64,000 nt of DNA. Origin: Lycorma delicatula (Eukaryota > Arthropoda > Insecta > Hemiptera > Fulgoridae). The stretch lies in the NCBI RefSeq assembly GCF_047948215.1, contig NC_134465.1:12562522-12626521 (forward strand), in the 5' to 3' direction. The notes beneath the pieces were generated by a model, which was given only the letters and a program-made list of their open reading frames with translations, was not told the origin of the DNA and ran no database searches. The position numbers were made by a program, and so were the translations under genes. This document shows positions 22,158-31,655 of the stretch, piece by piece; the stretch's first letter is position 1; the number at the start of each line of letters is the position of its first letter.

Positions 22158-24997
22158 AATGCACATATATTGTATAGAAATATAGGAATACAGCATACAT
22201 ACAGGAATGAATACATGTAGATTGTATACATACAGGAATGTAAAACAAATAAAACTAACCTGTTTCAGAAGTATCATTAACTGTTTTATTAACATTAAAA
22301 AATACGATTTTTGCATTTTGTAACTTCGACTGAACATGAACAATAATAATAAATTTATTAAAAAATATAATTAATAAAAATTTATAAACAGTCACACTGC
22401 TCCACCACATTATAATAAAACAAGTCAATATATGAAAACATATTTAAAACAAACATTTTTAATATTTTCTTATTCAGCAATGATGATAACATTGTGAAAA
22501 AGAAATATGACAAACACGTTTATTAAAAAAAAAAAACGTTAAACATTGAATGAAATTGACTAACAAGAATAAATAGAGCAACGATAAATAAAACAGAGTC
22601 GTTAAATAAGAATTGATAAAAAGTGAGAATGAAAAGGTATTGTCATACTGAAGTAATAATAAATAATACTTTTTTGAAGATTAATGGATAAAATGAATTT
22701 TATTAAATAATAATGATTTATAACACTTGTAAAAAATTACAGTAATATGTCAAAACCCTTATTTAACTTTTATTTAACATGACAAGACTACCACAAAGCG
22801 TATTACCTAGAATTATATAATAATAATACTTATATAAAACCGATTCAGTATTACTTTTACACATCTTAGAATTTGTGATTACAAAAACATTATAATTTAA
22901 AATAATCTGATAAATGTTCATTGTTATTTTCTCAAACAATAACTGAAAAAATGATAGCAATTTTGAAAAAATAAATAAAATGTTAAATACTTTCAAATAA
23001 TATAACTATGTTACTTTGATTTATTTTTGAGAACTTAATCTCGAACAGCTTAACATAAAAATTAATAATTTAAAAGTAATATTAATCATAATTTACACAT
23101 TGCAATATGAGCATTCTTCTTTGAACAGTAATATTTTTTTTTTTTACCATACACAAGATGTGATATTAAATGAAATATACCTCAGCCCAAGCACTTCTAG
23201 CTAAAAGGCTTTTTTTATATCTCCTATTATGTATTCTAAGCCTACATGTGCAATTATACATCTTTAAAAAGATGCAGAATTTGACAGAAGAGCTCAGTTC
23301 CCGCTCCTGAAGAATAGATTCTCTAAACAGCAAATCTCTTTAATATTCAAATCATTTTTATACAGGAAAAGGAGTCCACTGTTGATACAGAAAATTATAC
23401 GCATTCAAGTTTGAAACCTTATAAAAAATAGACTACATATCCAATTTCAAAACAAACCACGTTAACATTTATACAATGTTATTCTTTATTTTCTGATATT
23501 GAAGTTTTATTTTTTACTCTTATTTATGGCATGTTATTGCTCTGAGAATGGAACCATTTTTTTTAATCTTATGTCAAATAATTTGACTACAAGCCTTTGC
23601 CATTAATTTTTCTGCCCAAACTTTTACCCAAGGTTTTTACAACTTATCACTCATTAAAGTTCAAAATATGTACCTTTATTCGTTTATGAGTTGATCTTCA
23701 GTATCAAGAATCATTTAATCATTAGAATGATACAACAGGTCAAAGGCCTGTGTGCTATTCACCATTTTAAATTGATGAATATCATATTTTAAAAAAGTTT
23801 ATTGCAACCTGAATTTTTTTTGTAAATTTTTGCTTACAAAAAAATAATTCTTTCTACTGAGCTACTAAAGGAAGGAAAACTTACAGTGAGTAGTTGAGTA
23901 CTTTCCCTAGCTGCTTGAATGTGGTTATATCATTGCTAAACTGTCTTTATTGTAAATTTTGTGTAGTATACAAGAGGGCTCAAAAAAGTTTTTGTTAGCT
24001 TAAAAATTAGTAAAAAATAAAAGTTCAATGTCACCAAAAAGAGAATGATATAGATTTTGATGCAACTTGATTTCAAATTGAGTGGATAACTTGATTTTAT
24101 GACTTCAAACCATATATAATTTCTGTGCAACAGTAATAGTCTCAGGGTTTTTTATACATAATTTTATCTTAGCTGGTAAGCAACAGAGAACTAAGAGTGT
24201 GGTTTGAAGCTGTACAGGTAATCATTTCGATATTATTATTTTCTAAATAAGTTGATAAGACAGTACTTAGTTGGAAAAAAAATTAAAAATATTGGTTTTT
24301 ATTGATTGTCAAGTAACATTCTCACTGGTATCATAATCGATGTATTCATACTTTTAAAAATCAGAGATAATTATCCTGGATACTCACATTTGTACTTTAA
24401 AGAGGAAGATAAAATGAATGAAACAAATGTAAAGAAATATTACCTTCCTTTCCAGGAATTGATCTCAGGACCAGATGATTAATGTTGTGATGTTTTAATG
24501 CATCTATAAATAAAACATTTCTTAATGGTATGAAGGGATAGATTCTTTATAATATAAAATCAGCTATAAAAGAGTTTTTCTACATTTCACATTTAATTAT
24601 TACAGTCTTTTTTATTTTTCCTAATTACTCAAGCATTTTTTAACACATTACCAAAAATATTAAATTTGTTAACGCTATTGCAAATACTGAACCAGGGTTA
24701 CGAAATACTGACCAGAACCTCATCTTACTTCTCATAAGAATATTGTCTTAAAAAAAGAAAGCAATATCTTTGAATACATCAAATTATTTTATACATATAT
24801 TTTACAATCAAGGATATGGAAGTTAGTGGTAATGTTAACTAAATTAACCAAATCATAAAAATATGTATTACAATGAAATACTGGTTTATAAATGTACCTG
24901 GTGAATTTAAAGTTATATTATTGTTATTACCAGGAGAATGATAATTTGAGCACATTGCAAATAATAAAATGTTAACTAGATTCAATGAATGATCCAT
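10145..24997 (-). CDS. Ir93a: Ir93a-like ionotropic receptor, partial gene (C-terminal exons beyond left edge)
   Basis: Exons in coding order: 24997-24931 (tentative), 24503-24444 (tentative), 23940-23885, 23241-23181, 22329-22260, 16442-16315, 14835-14653, 11307-11152, 10322-10145. From 23940 onward all junctions are GT-AG and the phases match (0/2, 2/0, 0/1, 1/0, 0/0, 0/0, 0/1). Conserved blocks are LKIATLQ, ILGDEKSGILGLLYSG, VDMAAAFIPIL, KRPTESASGSGLLAPF and WFVYGALMKQGSTLNP. The last two are, from memory of the family, characteristic of Ir93a rather than Ir25a or Ir8a. In Drosophila, Ir93a is a co-receptor with Ir25a in thermo- and hygrosensory neurons. The rest of the pore and the second ligand-binding lobe should lie left of the window. 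The second tentative exon does not join the third in phase, so an exon is missing or misassigned. Confidence 0.85.
11152..11307 (-). CDS. Ir93a: Ir93a-like exon: ligand-binding lobe 1 end and pre-M1 linker
   Basis: Fifty-two codons in phase 0/0. The product starts VDMAAAFIPILHSRHSKLQW and ends with TESASGSGLLAPFEIE. The VDMAAA block is where iGluR-type receptors detect or mimic ligand, and the APFEIE-VW junction to the next exon is the usual pre-M1 linker. The donor is GAG|GTATAA. The acceptor could lie three bases further out (adding a Gln), because a CAGCAG run precedes it. Confidence 0.92.
11456..11512. repeat. Short tandem repeat (ATTAC/TAC units)
   Basis: Repeated ATTAC and TAC units in an imprecise array, inside the intron between Ir93a-like exons at 11307 and 14653. 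Confidence 0.8.
11536..12240 (+). repeat. Possible solo LTR or unclassified repeat
   Basis: This stretch is less A+T-rich than its surroundings. It begins TGTAACAAAACC, has a TATA-like GAGTATAAATACTCC near 11830 and a downstream AATAAA near 12231, as an LTR promoter and polyadenylation region would. No second copy, tRNA primer site or clear target duplication was found, so the assignment is weak. Confidence 0.25.
12690..13240 (-). mobile_element. Decayed 3' fragment of a LINE related to the 82-3103 element
   Basis: The plus-strand text follows the 3' end of the first LINE with many substitutions: ATTGAATTGTTTGATGC near 12715 against ATTTGACTGGTTTGATGC near 89, then CAACCGTAAAGCAGTA near 13070 and AACAACAAAATTACGCAAC near 13207 in matching order. 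No open frame survives. It is an old, 5'-truncated insertion. Confidence 0.65.
13260..13690 (-). mobile_element. Mariner relic, N-terminal helix-turn-helix region
   Basis: The minus-strand translation in pieces gives AVIKYFVLKTLTLINIQKEL, then VACxIxTW and a run ending with NDHRMKVCKLADIL, then HYILHNFL and SAQWMQDLF. This is the order of the paired helix-turn-helix domains of mariner transposases. It is closely related to the relic at 44.2-44.7 kb (AVIKYLHLKG and AAEFKHGR). Stops interrupt it and the catalytic half is absent. Confidence 0.65.
14653..14835 (-). CDS. Ir93a: Ir93a-like exon: ligand-binding lobe 1
   Basis: Sixty-one codons in phase 0/0, acceptor TTTGTTTCAG and donor GGT|GTAAGC. 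It encodes NDWPLSGVSVNSSGSIIGGG, then FQIVKTLQELYGFSYTV and ILGDEKSGILGLLYSG, the S1 segment of an ionotropic-receptor ligand-binding domain. Choosing the GTAAGC donor gives a seamless LLYSG-VDMAAAF join to the next exon. Confidence 0.9.
15060..15480 (+). mobile_element. RT fragment of a Jockey-like LINE
   Basis: Near 15075 the DNA reads as NLGKAFDSVPHF, the RT motif with the first catalytic Asp replaced or mutated, followed near 15290 by LFFINDLPQNL. Stops lie between. A second copy of the same element is at 41.7-42.9 kb, where the same order of blocks occurs (for example AATTTTTTGCAATCTCAGTAAAGCA near 42294 aligns here). Confidence 0.68.
16315..16442 (-). CDS. Ir93a: Ir93a-like exon: Asn-rich linker and start of ligand-binding domain
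   Basis: It starts in phase 1 after a TTTCAG acceptor and ends in phase 0 at CAG|GTAAAT. The product has an Asn/Thr-rich low-complexity run (TNRRNNNNTTNNTN) followed by DDTQIRQDLLRGKRLKIATL, where LRGKRLKIATL is the first beta strand of the ligand-binding domain. The homopolymeric Asn stretch comes from AAT/AAC repeats and may vary in length between individuals. Confidence 0.83.
17400..17680 (-). repeat. tRNA-derived SINE, copy 1
   Basis: The minus-strand head reads GCTTGGTCTAGTGATGAACG, a recognisable pol III A box, followed by AAATCAGCTGATTTGGAAG. The tail (for example GTACAAGACTGCACTTCATT) matches copy 2 at 25.5 kb. The B box is degraded in this copy. Confidence 0.75.
18630..20373 (-). 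mobile_element. I/Jockey-like LINE relic, endonuclease to start of RT
   Basis: At 20373 the frame opens MATNIIHWNVCGFRSCREDI and continues with PSVLHLQETHLHPQNDV, an APE endonuclease start with its Asn and Glu residues. Further along the minus strand come ICHRVFRCAKWNSWLNYVE (near 19370-19430) and the RT entry blocks PEQWSFHHGRSYID (about 18745-18790) and LVAVHFDL near 18670. The sequence stops there, so the RT core and 3' end are missing. Many stops and shifts are present. Confidence 0.8.
20947..21965 (-). repeat. Unclassified dispersed repeat, copy 1 (longest)
   Basis: On the minus strand this begins TTTTTTACTTCCTTTTGG (about 21960) and ends GTGTCCACATCAGATTTTTT (about 20950). It shares ordered blocks with copies at 30.9 and 37.8 kb: TCAGATTTCAACGGAAAT, ATGTATCTCG, AAAATCCAAAATC around a palindrome, ACTCTCAATGAG in reverse, and AACCGATGTACCTTCCCC. 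No protein is encoded. A further block, ATTTCATCCAAATTGGTCCA (about 20898), may also belong to it. Confidence 0.82.
22110..22154. repeat. (TA)n microsatellite
   Basis: An uninterrupted TA run of about 45 bases, next to the Ir93a-like exon at 22260. Confidence 0.97.
22260..22329 (-). CDS. Ir93a: Ir93a-like exon: N-terminal domain segment
   Basis: Flanked by a TTCAG acceptor and the donor G|GTTAGT. The phase 0/1 reading gives SKLQNAKIVFFNVNKTVN then DTSETG, which joins in frame to the Asn-rich exon. A second open frame exists across this exon but does not fit the phase of either neighbour. A long TA microsatellite lies just downstream. Confidence 0.68.
23181..23241 (-). CDS. Ir93a: Ir93a-like exon: N-terminal domain segment
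   Basis: A 61-base exon between an acceptor ending CATGTAG and the donor GAG|GTATAT, phase 2/0. It encodes LRIHNRRYKKSLLARSAWAE once joined to the previous exon. It was identified because it is the only open segment that links the flanking candidate exons in phase. Confidence 0.62.
23885..23940 (-). CDS. Ir93a: Ir93a-like exon: N-terminal domain segment
   Basis: A 56-base exon with acceptor AAAGACAG and a consensus donor CT|GTAAGT, phase 0/2. It encodes FSNDITTFKQLGKVLNYS followed by a split Leu codon. The donor is strong and the chain of phases to the next three exons is consistent. Confidence 0.62.
24444..24503 (-). CDS. Ir93a: Ir93a-like tentative exon
   Basis: A 60-base exon between acceptor TTTATAG and donor G|GTAATA, phase 1/1. 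It encodes (D)ALKHHNINHLVLRSIPGKE. It accepts the split codon from the signal-peptide exon correctly, but its phase-1 end does not fit the phase-0 start at 23940. An unseen exon between 23945 and 24440, or a wrong boundary, would explain this. Confidence 0.5.
24931..24997 (-). CDS. Ir93a: Ir93a-like tentative first coding exon with signal peptide
   Basis: An ATG at 24997, immediately preceded by an in-frame TAA, opens MDHSLNLVNILLFAMCSNYH. This is a short N-region, a hydrophobic core and a small polar stretch, as in a secretory signal peptide. It ends at the donor G|GTAATA in phase 1, matching the next tentative exon. Signal-like peptides arise easily by chance in A+T-rich DNA, so this call rests mainly on position and phase. 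Confidence 0.5.
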
Positions 24998-25544
24998 TTA
25001 CGTAGTTTACTAAACTGCAACACATAAAATATTAATGAACATAAATATCAGAAAATTAAAATTAATTACTTAAATTTATAAAATAATAATTTCAATAGGT
25101 TATACCATTTTCAAGTTTATTTTATTTTAAATGTATTCAATATTAGAGGTTATTTATAATTAAATAATTAAAGAAAGACAAAATATTACTTTGACTAAAA
25201 ATTTATTTTTAACTGTTTTCCTGCTTCATAAAAATCCTGAGTTAAACTGTAAACCTACATTTCTATCTTTCCCTTTGAAAAATCATTTTTCTTAAAACAC
25301 TCATTCTAGATTACATCATTTTCTTCTTGACTAAATTCATTCAACATTTCCATGGTCACTTTTTAGTTCCAATTTTAATTTTCTGAACTTTCTATGACAT
25401 TTGTTTTTAACCTATTCACGGAGATGCCAAAAATGACTTAACTCTAAATTATTCACTATTCATTACAGCAAACTACTATACATATCTAACTTTCCTCTGA
25501 CTTCTTCATTTCTCACTATAAACTTTTTTTTTCCTATTTAACCT

Positions 25545-25810
25545 CTTGAACCACCTTAAGGTATTATTTGAGAGGATGAGTGAAATTATATGTATGAATA
25601 TAAATGAAGTCTTGTACAGTCTCAGGTCGACTGTTCCAGAAATGTGCGGTTAATTTAAACTCAGTCACCAAAGAACACCAGTATCCACAATTTAATATTC
25701 AAATTTGTACAAAAGTAACTGCTTTTACTAAGATTTGAACCTTAAAACTCTCAACTTTAAAATCAGCTGATTTGCAATGATGAGTTAACCACTAGACCAG
25801 CCTGGTTGGC
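25545..25810 (-). repeat. tRNA-derived SINE, copy 2
   Basis: The minus-strand start GCCAACCAGGCTGGTCTAG has an A box (TGGTCTAGTGG), and about 70 bases on there is a good B box (GGTTCAAATC). The body matches copy 1 at 17.4 kb throughout (ordered blocks AAATCAGCTGATT, ACTGGTGTTCTTTGGTGAC, GTACAAGACTTCATT). It lies just upstream of the presumed Ir93a-like start. Confidence 0.82.
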
Positions 25811-27780
25811 TTTCATTTCTCACTTTGATTATTAAATCAATAACAATGAGATAAAATAAAATAAAAGTCAAGCTATTTCTTTTTATTTTTAAGAAAATAT
25901 AATCTGTAGCAACAGAAAAACGTCATGCCTGACCAAAGGCAGAAATTTTATCACTTTGTCACAGAGGTCGAAAGAGTGATGATCCTTTTTGTTTCGTCAA
26001 CTGCATTTCTACACCTTATGAGTCACTTTTATCTATATTATTTGGAGATAAATAGACCTTGATGCACAGATCTTCTCAAAACCATAATTAATTTAATTAT
26101 TATTGATTTTTTATAAACAAAAACTATAAAAAGAGGAAACTTACATTTTTGATGATTATTTACATACTTTTTGAATAAAAATCATTACAGAGTTAACAAA
26201 ATCGTAAAATCACCACTGTAATTTTAAAACGTAAATTTTCTCTACTGAAAATTTTTATACTCTAAAAAGAATTTTTAAAAACCTAAGTTTTACGCACTGA
26301 TTTTAACATGAGAATAAAAGCATTTTGGATGGTATTTTTTAGTGTGTAATATCTTGTGCACCCATAATATCATGATGGCTTTATTAAATTTCATCAAATA
26401 AAAATCAAATAATTCATCGTAAATCTTTCAAATGACACTAAGTACATGTAAATAAAATTACATGAAGGAAATACAGTGGCAAAAATGATAAATACTATTT
26501 TTTCCAAATTGAAAAACCAAGTGGTTTATGAAAGCTACAATTGGAGTATTGAGAAATAAAAGAGCTTTTTAAATGATTTTATAAATACATATATTTTTTA
26601 GTTTTTTTTATAACGTCTGCTGTGAAGAATAATTACAAAAGTAAAAGAATATTGCATTTAAAAGAAATAATTACAAAATAACAAAACTTTGAAGGACATT
26701 ACTCAGAATCTCAATAAAAATGGCTAAAATTAAATTTAAGTTTAAAATATCAAATAATATCTTTTGAAATTTTTTAAATAATTAATCTGAAATCTATATT
26801 GAAAAATAAACAAAAAAAATTGATCATATATAAATTAAATTATTAAATAATTTACATTTTAAATACTAATTTTACATCATATAAAAGAATTTGGATTTTT
26901 ATGTAAATGAGAATATTATTGATTCACCTATTCTTATTTGTGACAATAAATTTATGACAGAAAGAAATATTAATGGAATTCAAACTAACAAAGATTTCTT
27001 TAAAATAAATTAAATTTATTTAAAATATAATATAAAAATAACACTAATTTAGTGTCTGTAAACAACTCTGTAAATCCCAGCATTAGAGATTACATAACAA
27101 ATGTGAATAAATTTTATTTCGCCATATCAATCTGATGATCCTTTCATTGCCATTATTAATAAATTACTGAACAATTTAAAAAAATCTTTCAACCAATTTA
27201 TTTAAAATAAAATTTTAAGATTTACCTGTGTAGCAATAATATTACACGGCTGATAAATCTTTAATTAACACTAATTAATTTTTTTTAAATCCTCAATTTT
27301 CAGTCTTCTGAACTTAAATTATTTTGTAATTATTTTTTTATATTACTATCTTTGTGTATTTTGTGTTGTAATATTGTTTCATGTGTTTATATTTTAAACA
27401 ATTAATATAGACTTTTAATCACATCTATTGTTTATTTTATAGTCAAGCGTGTATTCAGTGATACTGTTGTTATCAAGGTTTTATCACAGTTTCCCTTGAT
27501 TCATCCAGGCAAATGACGAGGCAGTTTTTTTTCATGCTATATTTAGCACATCTACCCATTTCTGATGCAATCTATATAATGTATATATTCAATCTTAATC
27601 TATATAATGTTAATATTCAATCAAAATAATAGATTATTTATTTATATCAAGACATTTCAAAGTGAAGTAATATATATTTTTTTTGTTTCCTTGAATGTAA
27701 TTAATTTATTTATTCTTTCTGATAAATTTGGGTACATTAATTAGAAATATTACACTGTAATGAGGAGGTTATTTTATAGA
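25811..27780. other. A+T-rich DNA upstream of the Ir93a-like gene, no feature recognised
   Basis: No exon, transposon protein or repeat structure could be supported. Any promoter of the Ir93a-like gene would be expected between about 25.0 kb and here, but no convincing core elements stand out in such A+T-rich sequence. Confidence 0.45.
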
Positions 27781-28060
27781 CAGTGCTCAAACTAAGAAAA
27801 TGGAGTCAACATGACACAAGCTAAAACTGTAATTGAACAATGAATCTTGGGGAAAATAAACAAAACAATGGTGAAACTGTAACAAAATTCTCAGGTTTCT
27901 TGCAGAAGAATCCACAGAGAGCCATCAAAATTTCTGTTTACATTTCACAGGCTAAGTACGTATATAAAGCATTTGGTTTCCAAACTGTTCAGGATAATCA
28001 TTTTTCCTTAGATAAATACCATGGGAAAAGGGTCAGATAGAGTGCTCTGGTGAATCTGTA
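27780..28060 (+). mobile_element. Possible transposase N-terminal fragment
   Basis: An open frame at 27840-28040 contains ETVTKFSGFLQKNPQRAIKI, reminiscent of the helix-turn-helix linker of mariner-like transposases (a Val-x-x-x-x-x-Phe-x-x-x-Pro-x-x-Ser/Ala pattern). No catalytic block or TIR was found nearby. It could be chance. Confidence 0.25.
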
Positions 28061-28525
28061 GCATCATAGTGACACCTTTTAATAGCCAGCAGGGTAGCAC
28101 TTATTTATTTGGGGAAATTATTTATTGGGGGCAATCCTTTGTCACTTTGAAATAGTCCTCAGATAGTGTTTCCCACCCGAGGATTTCACAAAAACCAACT
28201 GGTGACTGAGATTCTTTATGGGTAAAGCCAGAATTTCTATACCTCATCAAATCTACTCAATCTATTATGCTGAAATGGCTGTAACAGCTGTTTTCATAAA
28301 GATTGTTAAGGAGAGAGTGACTGCCTGGAATTTCTCAAAACTTCCAATATCCATCTGTGAGTTGCATAAAGCTACCAAATACTGACTGAAATAAAAAAGT
28401 GCATTATACCAGTTTTATAACTTAATGTCTAAATAAATATAAAAATAATGTACGTGAAATTACCACAAATCAGTTGTGTATTAAAGTAATTAAATGAATA
28501 TTATATAATAATATCTTTGTTTGAA

Positions 28526-28529
<4 letters not shown>

Positions 28530-28570
<41 letters not shown>
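28530..28570. repeat. (AT)n/(AC)n microsatellite
   Basis: An AT dinucleotide run passes directly into ACACACAC. Confidence 0.95.
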
Positions 28571-28599
28571 CACGAGCACAAAACACAAGCAGTAAAACG

Positions 28600-30900
28600 T
28601 TTCAAATGAACAGATCAGCTCAATAATGTCTATTACACTTACGTAGGTGTATCCTGAGTTGTCTTCTTGTCAAATTATATTGAAATGTTAAAGTTAACAA
28701 AGGAGAAAACGAACTAAATAAACAAACAAACCAATGTTTTTTATTATCTAGAGTAGCCTCATCACTTATATTGACTAAACAATGTTATTTTGTAAATTTT
28801 ATGTACAGTAAACGAATATAATTTCCATACAGGCAAAAAATGTGTATGTACTTGTATGTTTATATAAAACAGACATTATCTTTAACAGAAAAACAAACAC
28901 TACGAATAGATTATTCAGTATACCACTTGGTTAAAGCAGTTAATAAATTATTTATAACACTTTTCTTGTTTTGTTTTTTATTCTGATAAAATGATAAAAG
29001 GAAAAATAAACATTAATATAATATTTAAATATGTGAAGTACTAAATAATGTTTATTTACATTTTAATACAAATATTTCAAAAGAATAATCAACATTATTA
29101 TTTATTCCATTAAAAAAATTATTGTAGAATACATTCCAATTTTTAATATTAAAAATGATTCATCATTTATATTCTAGTGAATTATTTATTTTTCACTAAA
29201 CATTAAAACTTTTTTAATGTATATTTACATTCAATTGTTTGACACATACATCGCATCAATATACACAATATTTATAAAATTTATAGAAATGAATGAATAA
29301 TCTTAAAGTTCTAATTCTGACAAGAAAACAATTTTTAGGACCTTAACCTGAAATTAGATATTATTCCTTAAAACCACATAGTTCTATAACATCTGAAACA
29401 TTTCAGAATTGAACTAAAAGTATAACAGAAGAAATCCTGTTTAATAAAACATTAATCTTTTATGATCAGAAGCATTTCACTTCAATACCAAAGACTACTG
29501 ATAATGTTCAGTATAATGTAATCACATCATAATGAGACATATACATGCATGAAAAAAACCGAGTAAACGCTGTTGCAACAGTGTTCTATAATATTTAAAA
29601 ATTTAAGCTTGTAGTTGAAGTGCATATGTAAACATTACAAAATAAATAACTGCATATGTGTATATATGCTATGTACAAAAGCTATTCCAATCTCCCATTG
29701 AAATAAAAAATAGAAAGAAAGATTTTATTGCACGTACATATCTTCTGATTGTACTGCCAAGCTTTCATGAGATAAGTAGGTTGGAAGGATATGTATTTTT
29801 GCGCAAAACTTTATAATCTGTTAATCCATAATTTTTCTTCAGCATTTCATCGTAAAATTCTAATAATTTTGATCCCATGTTCTATGAATCCCATTTGTTA
29901 CAACCAAAAACAAAACTGTTGGAATAGTTAAGATATTTTAATCATAATTTTTAGTATGAACTTTTTCTGACATGTTAAGATTGGTGTAGTGTAGCAACCA
30001 AGTTTGATAAACCAGTTCTTTTATGGGTTCACCATACTTCCATAGAAAAATCTTTGTCAAACTGAAAAGCATTACAAACATCTGCAACATGATCAAGCAA
30101 AATAGATGATCCACACACTCTCAACTCGTTTTTAATATTATTATTAAGCAAGTCAAGTTATGTAAATTTTTGTATACATTTTTTCACTGCATTTTTATTT
30201 CATTGTCACTGCATATTATTACTGTGAAACATTAATGATAATGAATGAAGAGAATAATGATAGTCAATTTTATGTAAAAGAAGAAAGGAATATAAAAGTA
30301 ATAGTTTAGACTATTTAACAATAGAAGTAAGTAGACACCATAAAAATTTCATGAGAATAACAGTATCTGATTTTAAATTAATTATAAATGACACCGTCTC
30401 TAAAGTAAGAAAATAAGACACCGATAAAGAATGGCCCCTTACAACACATAAGGCTTGTATTTCTATCTGAATTACTATACTCAAACTAAGCAAAACTCTC
30501 CAACATAGACTGGAAACATCCTTTGATCATTAATTAAAATACAAACTCTTTGCAGAAAAAACAAAATATACCAACTTTGCAACACAATACAGCAGTTTGG
30601 TCTATCTTGATGTTGAATTGTGCCAAACAAATGATGCGTCAAACCATAAACTGCAAGTTTGTACCTATCTTTAATAAACATGTTAGCATTCACTCACTCA
30701 TTATAACCAAAAACCACCCTCTGCAGCACTGCATACTTCCAAATCCAAAAGAAAAAGATTATTCCATGCATCTCACACATTTGGGTGGAACAATGACAGG
30801 TCCCACATTTCGTTGAGTACCGTTTTACCAACAGTGAATAAAACTGATAGCAAATGGGCATATAATAAATAAGTTTATAGAAAATAATTTAGAATAGTCC
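28600..30900. other. Stretch with no recognised feature
   Basis: A+T-rich sequence. At 30481-30816 both strands stay open for 70-88 codons with less biased composition than the surroundings. The products match nothing I know and lack splice or transposon context. Confidence 0.4.
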
Positions 30901-30920
30901 TTATGTATGTGTGTGTTTTT

Positions 30921-31547
30921 TACTTCCTTGTACGAAGTAAAGGAAGTATTGTAATCATGAAAAATTTCAGTTATCAGATTTCAATGGAAATATCCATTTT
31001 CACCATCCCCGAATCCATTTTGACTAGTTTCGGCAGGACGTCTGTATGTACATATATGTGTGTATGTACATACATACGTATGTATCTCGCATGACTCAAA
31101 AACAATTAGCCATAGGATGTTGAAATTTTAGATTTGGGACTGACGTAACATCTACTTGTGCACCTTCCCTTTTGATTGCTATTGACTGAACCAAAAGTGT
31201 CCAAAAAAGCCCAATATTAAAAAAAAATTGGATTTTGGCATTTTCTTAACTGTGATAATTAGCCCTCATCGAGAGCTTTTCAACAGTATATCATAAGTGG
31301 TACTTATTTTCATTGGTTCCAGAGTTACAGCCAAATGAAATTTTAATTTGTGAAGTATTTGGATCTTAGGGGAAGGCACATCGGTTCAAATCAGTCTTCA
31401 TCTCCTTTTTTTTTAATTAAAATATATTGATTTATTAATTAACCTCTCATTGTAAAAAAAGTTTTAGGATGAATAATAATTCAATAATAACAAAAAAAAA
31501 TGAAAATATCAAAACTTTTAAATGTAATAAAATCTTATGTACTTTTC

Positions 31548-31589
<42 letters not shown>

Positions 31590-31655
31590 GTGTAAATGTA
31601 ATATAATAGGCGTACAAGGAAGTCGTGTGTTGTCCACATCAGATTTTTTGCACAG
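30921..31655 (+). repeat. Unclassified dispersed repeat, copy 2
   Basis: Plus-strand copy of the family. ACTTCCTTGTACG at 30922-30934 is exactly inverted as CGTACAAGGAAGT at 31611-31623. Between them lie the shared blocks (AATCCATTTTGACTAGTTTC, GTATCTCGCATGACTC, GTGTCCAAAAAAGCCC, TGGATTTTGG) and a 30-odd A run at 31552-31586. The shared sequence continues past the inverted arm (GTTGTCCACATCAGA), so the arms may not be the true ends. Confidence 0.82.

Noticed and set aside
22018..22343. Tyr/Ile-repeat proteins on the minus strand
   Set aside because: Produced by translating the TA microsatellite; the real coding segment here is the short exon at 22260-22329 in a different frame.
23945..24440. 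Missing Ir93a-like exon, for example a segment encoding NYIWFEVIKSSYPLNLKSS at about 24030-24118
   Set aside because: It has acceptor and donor-like borders, but its phase (2 in, 0 out) does not fit the preceding exon and the product is not recognisable.
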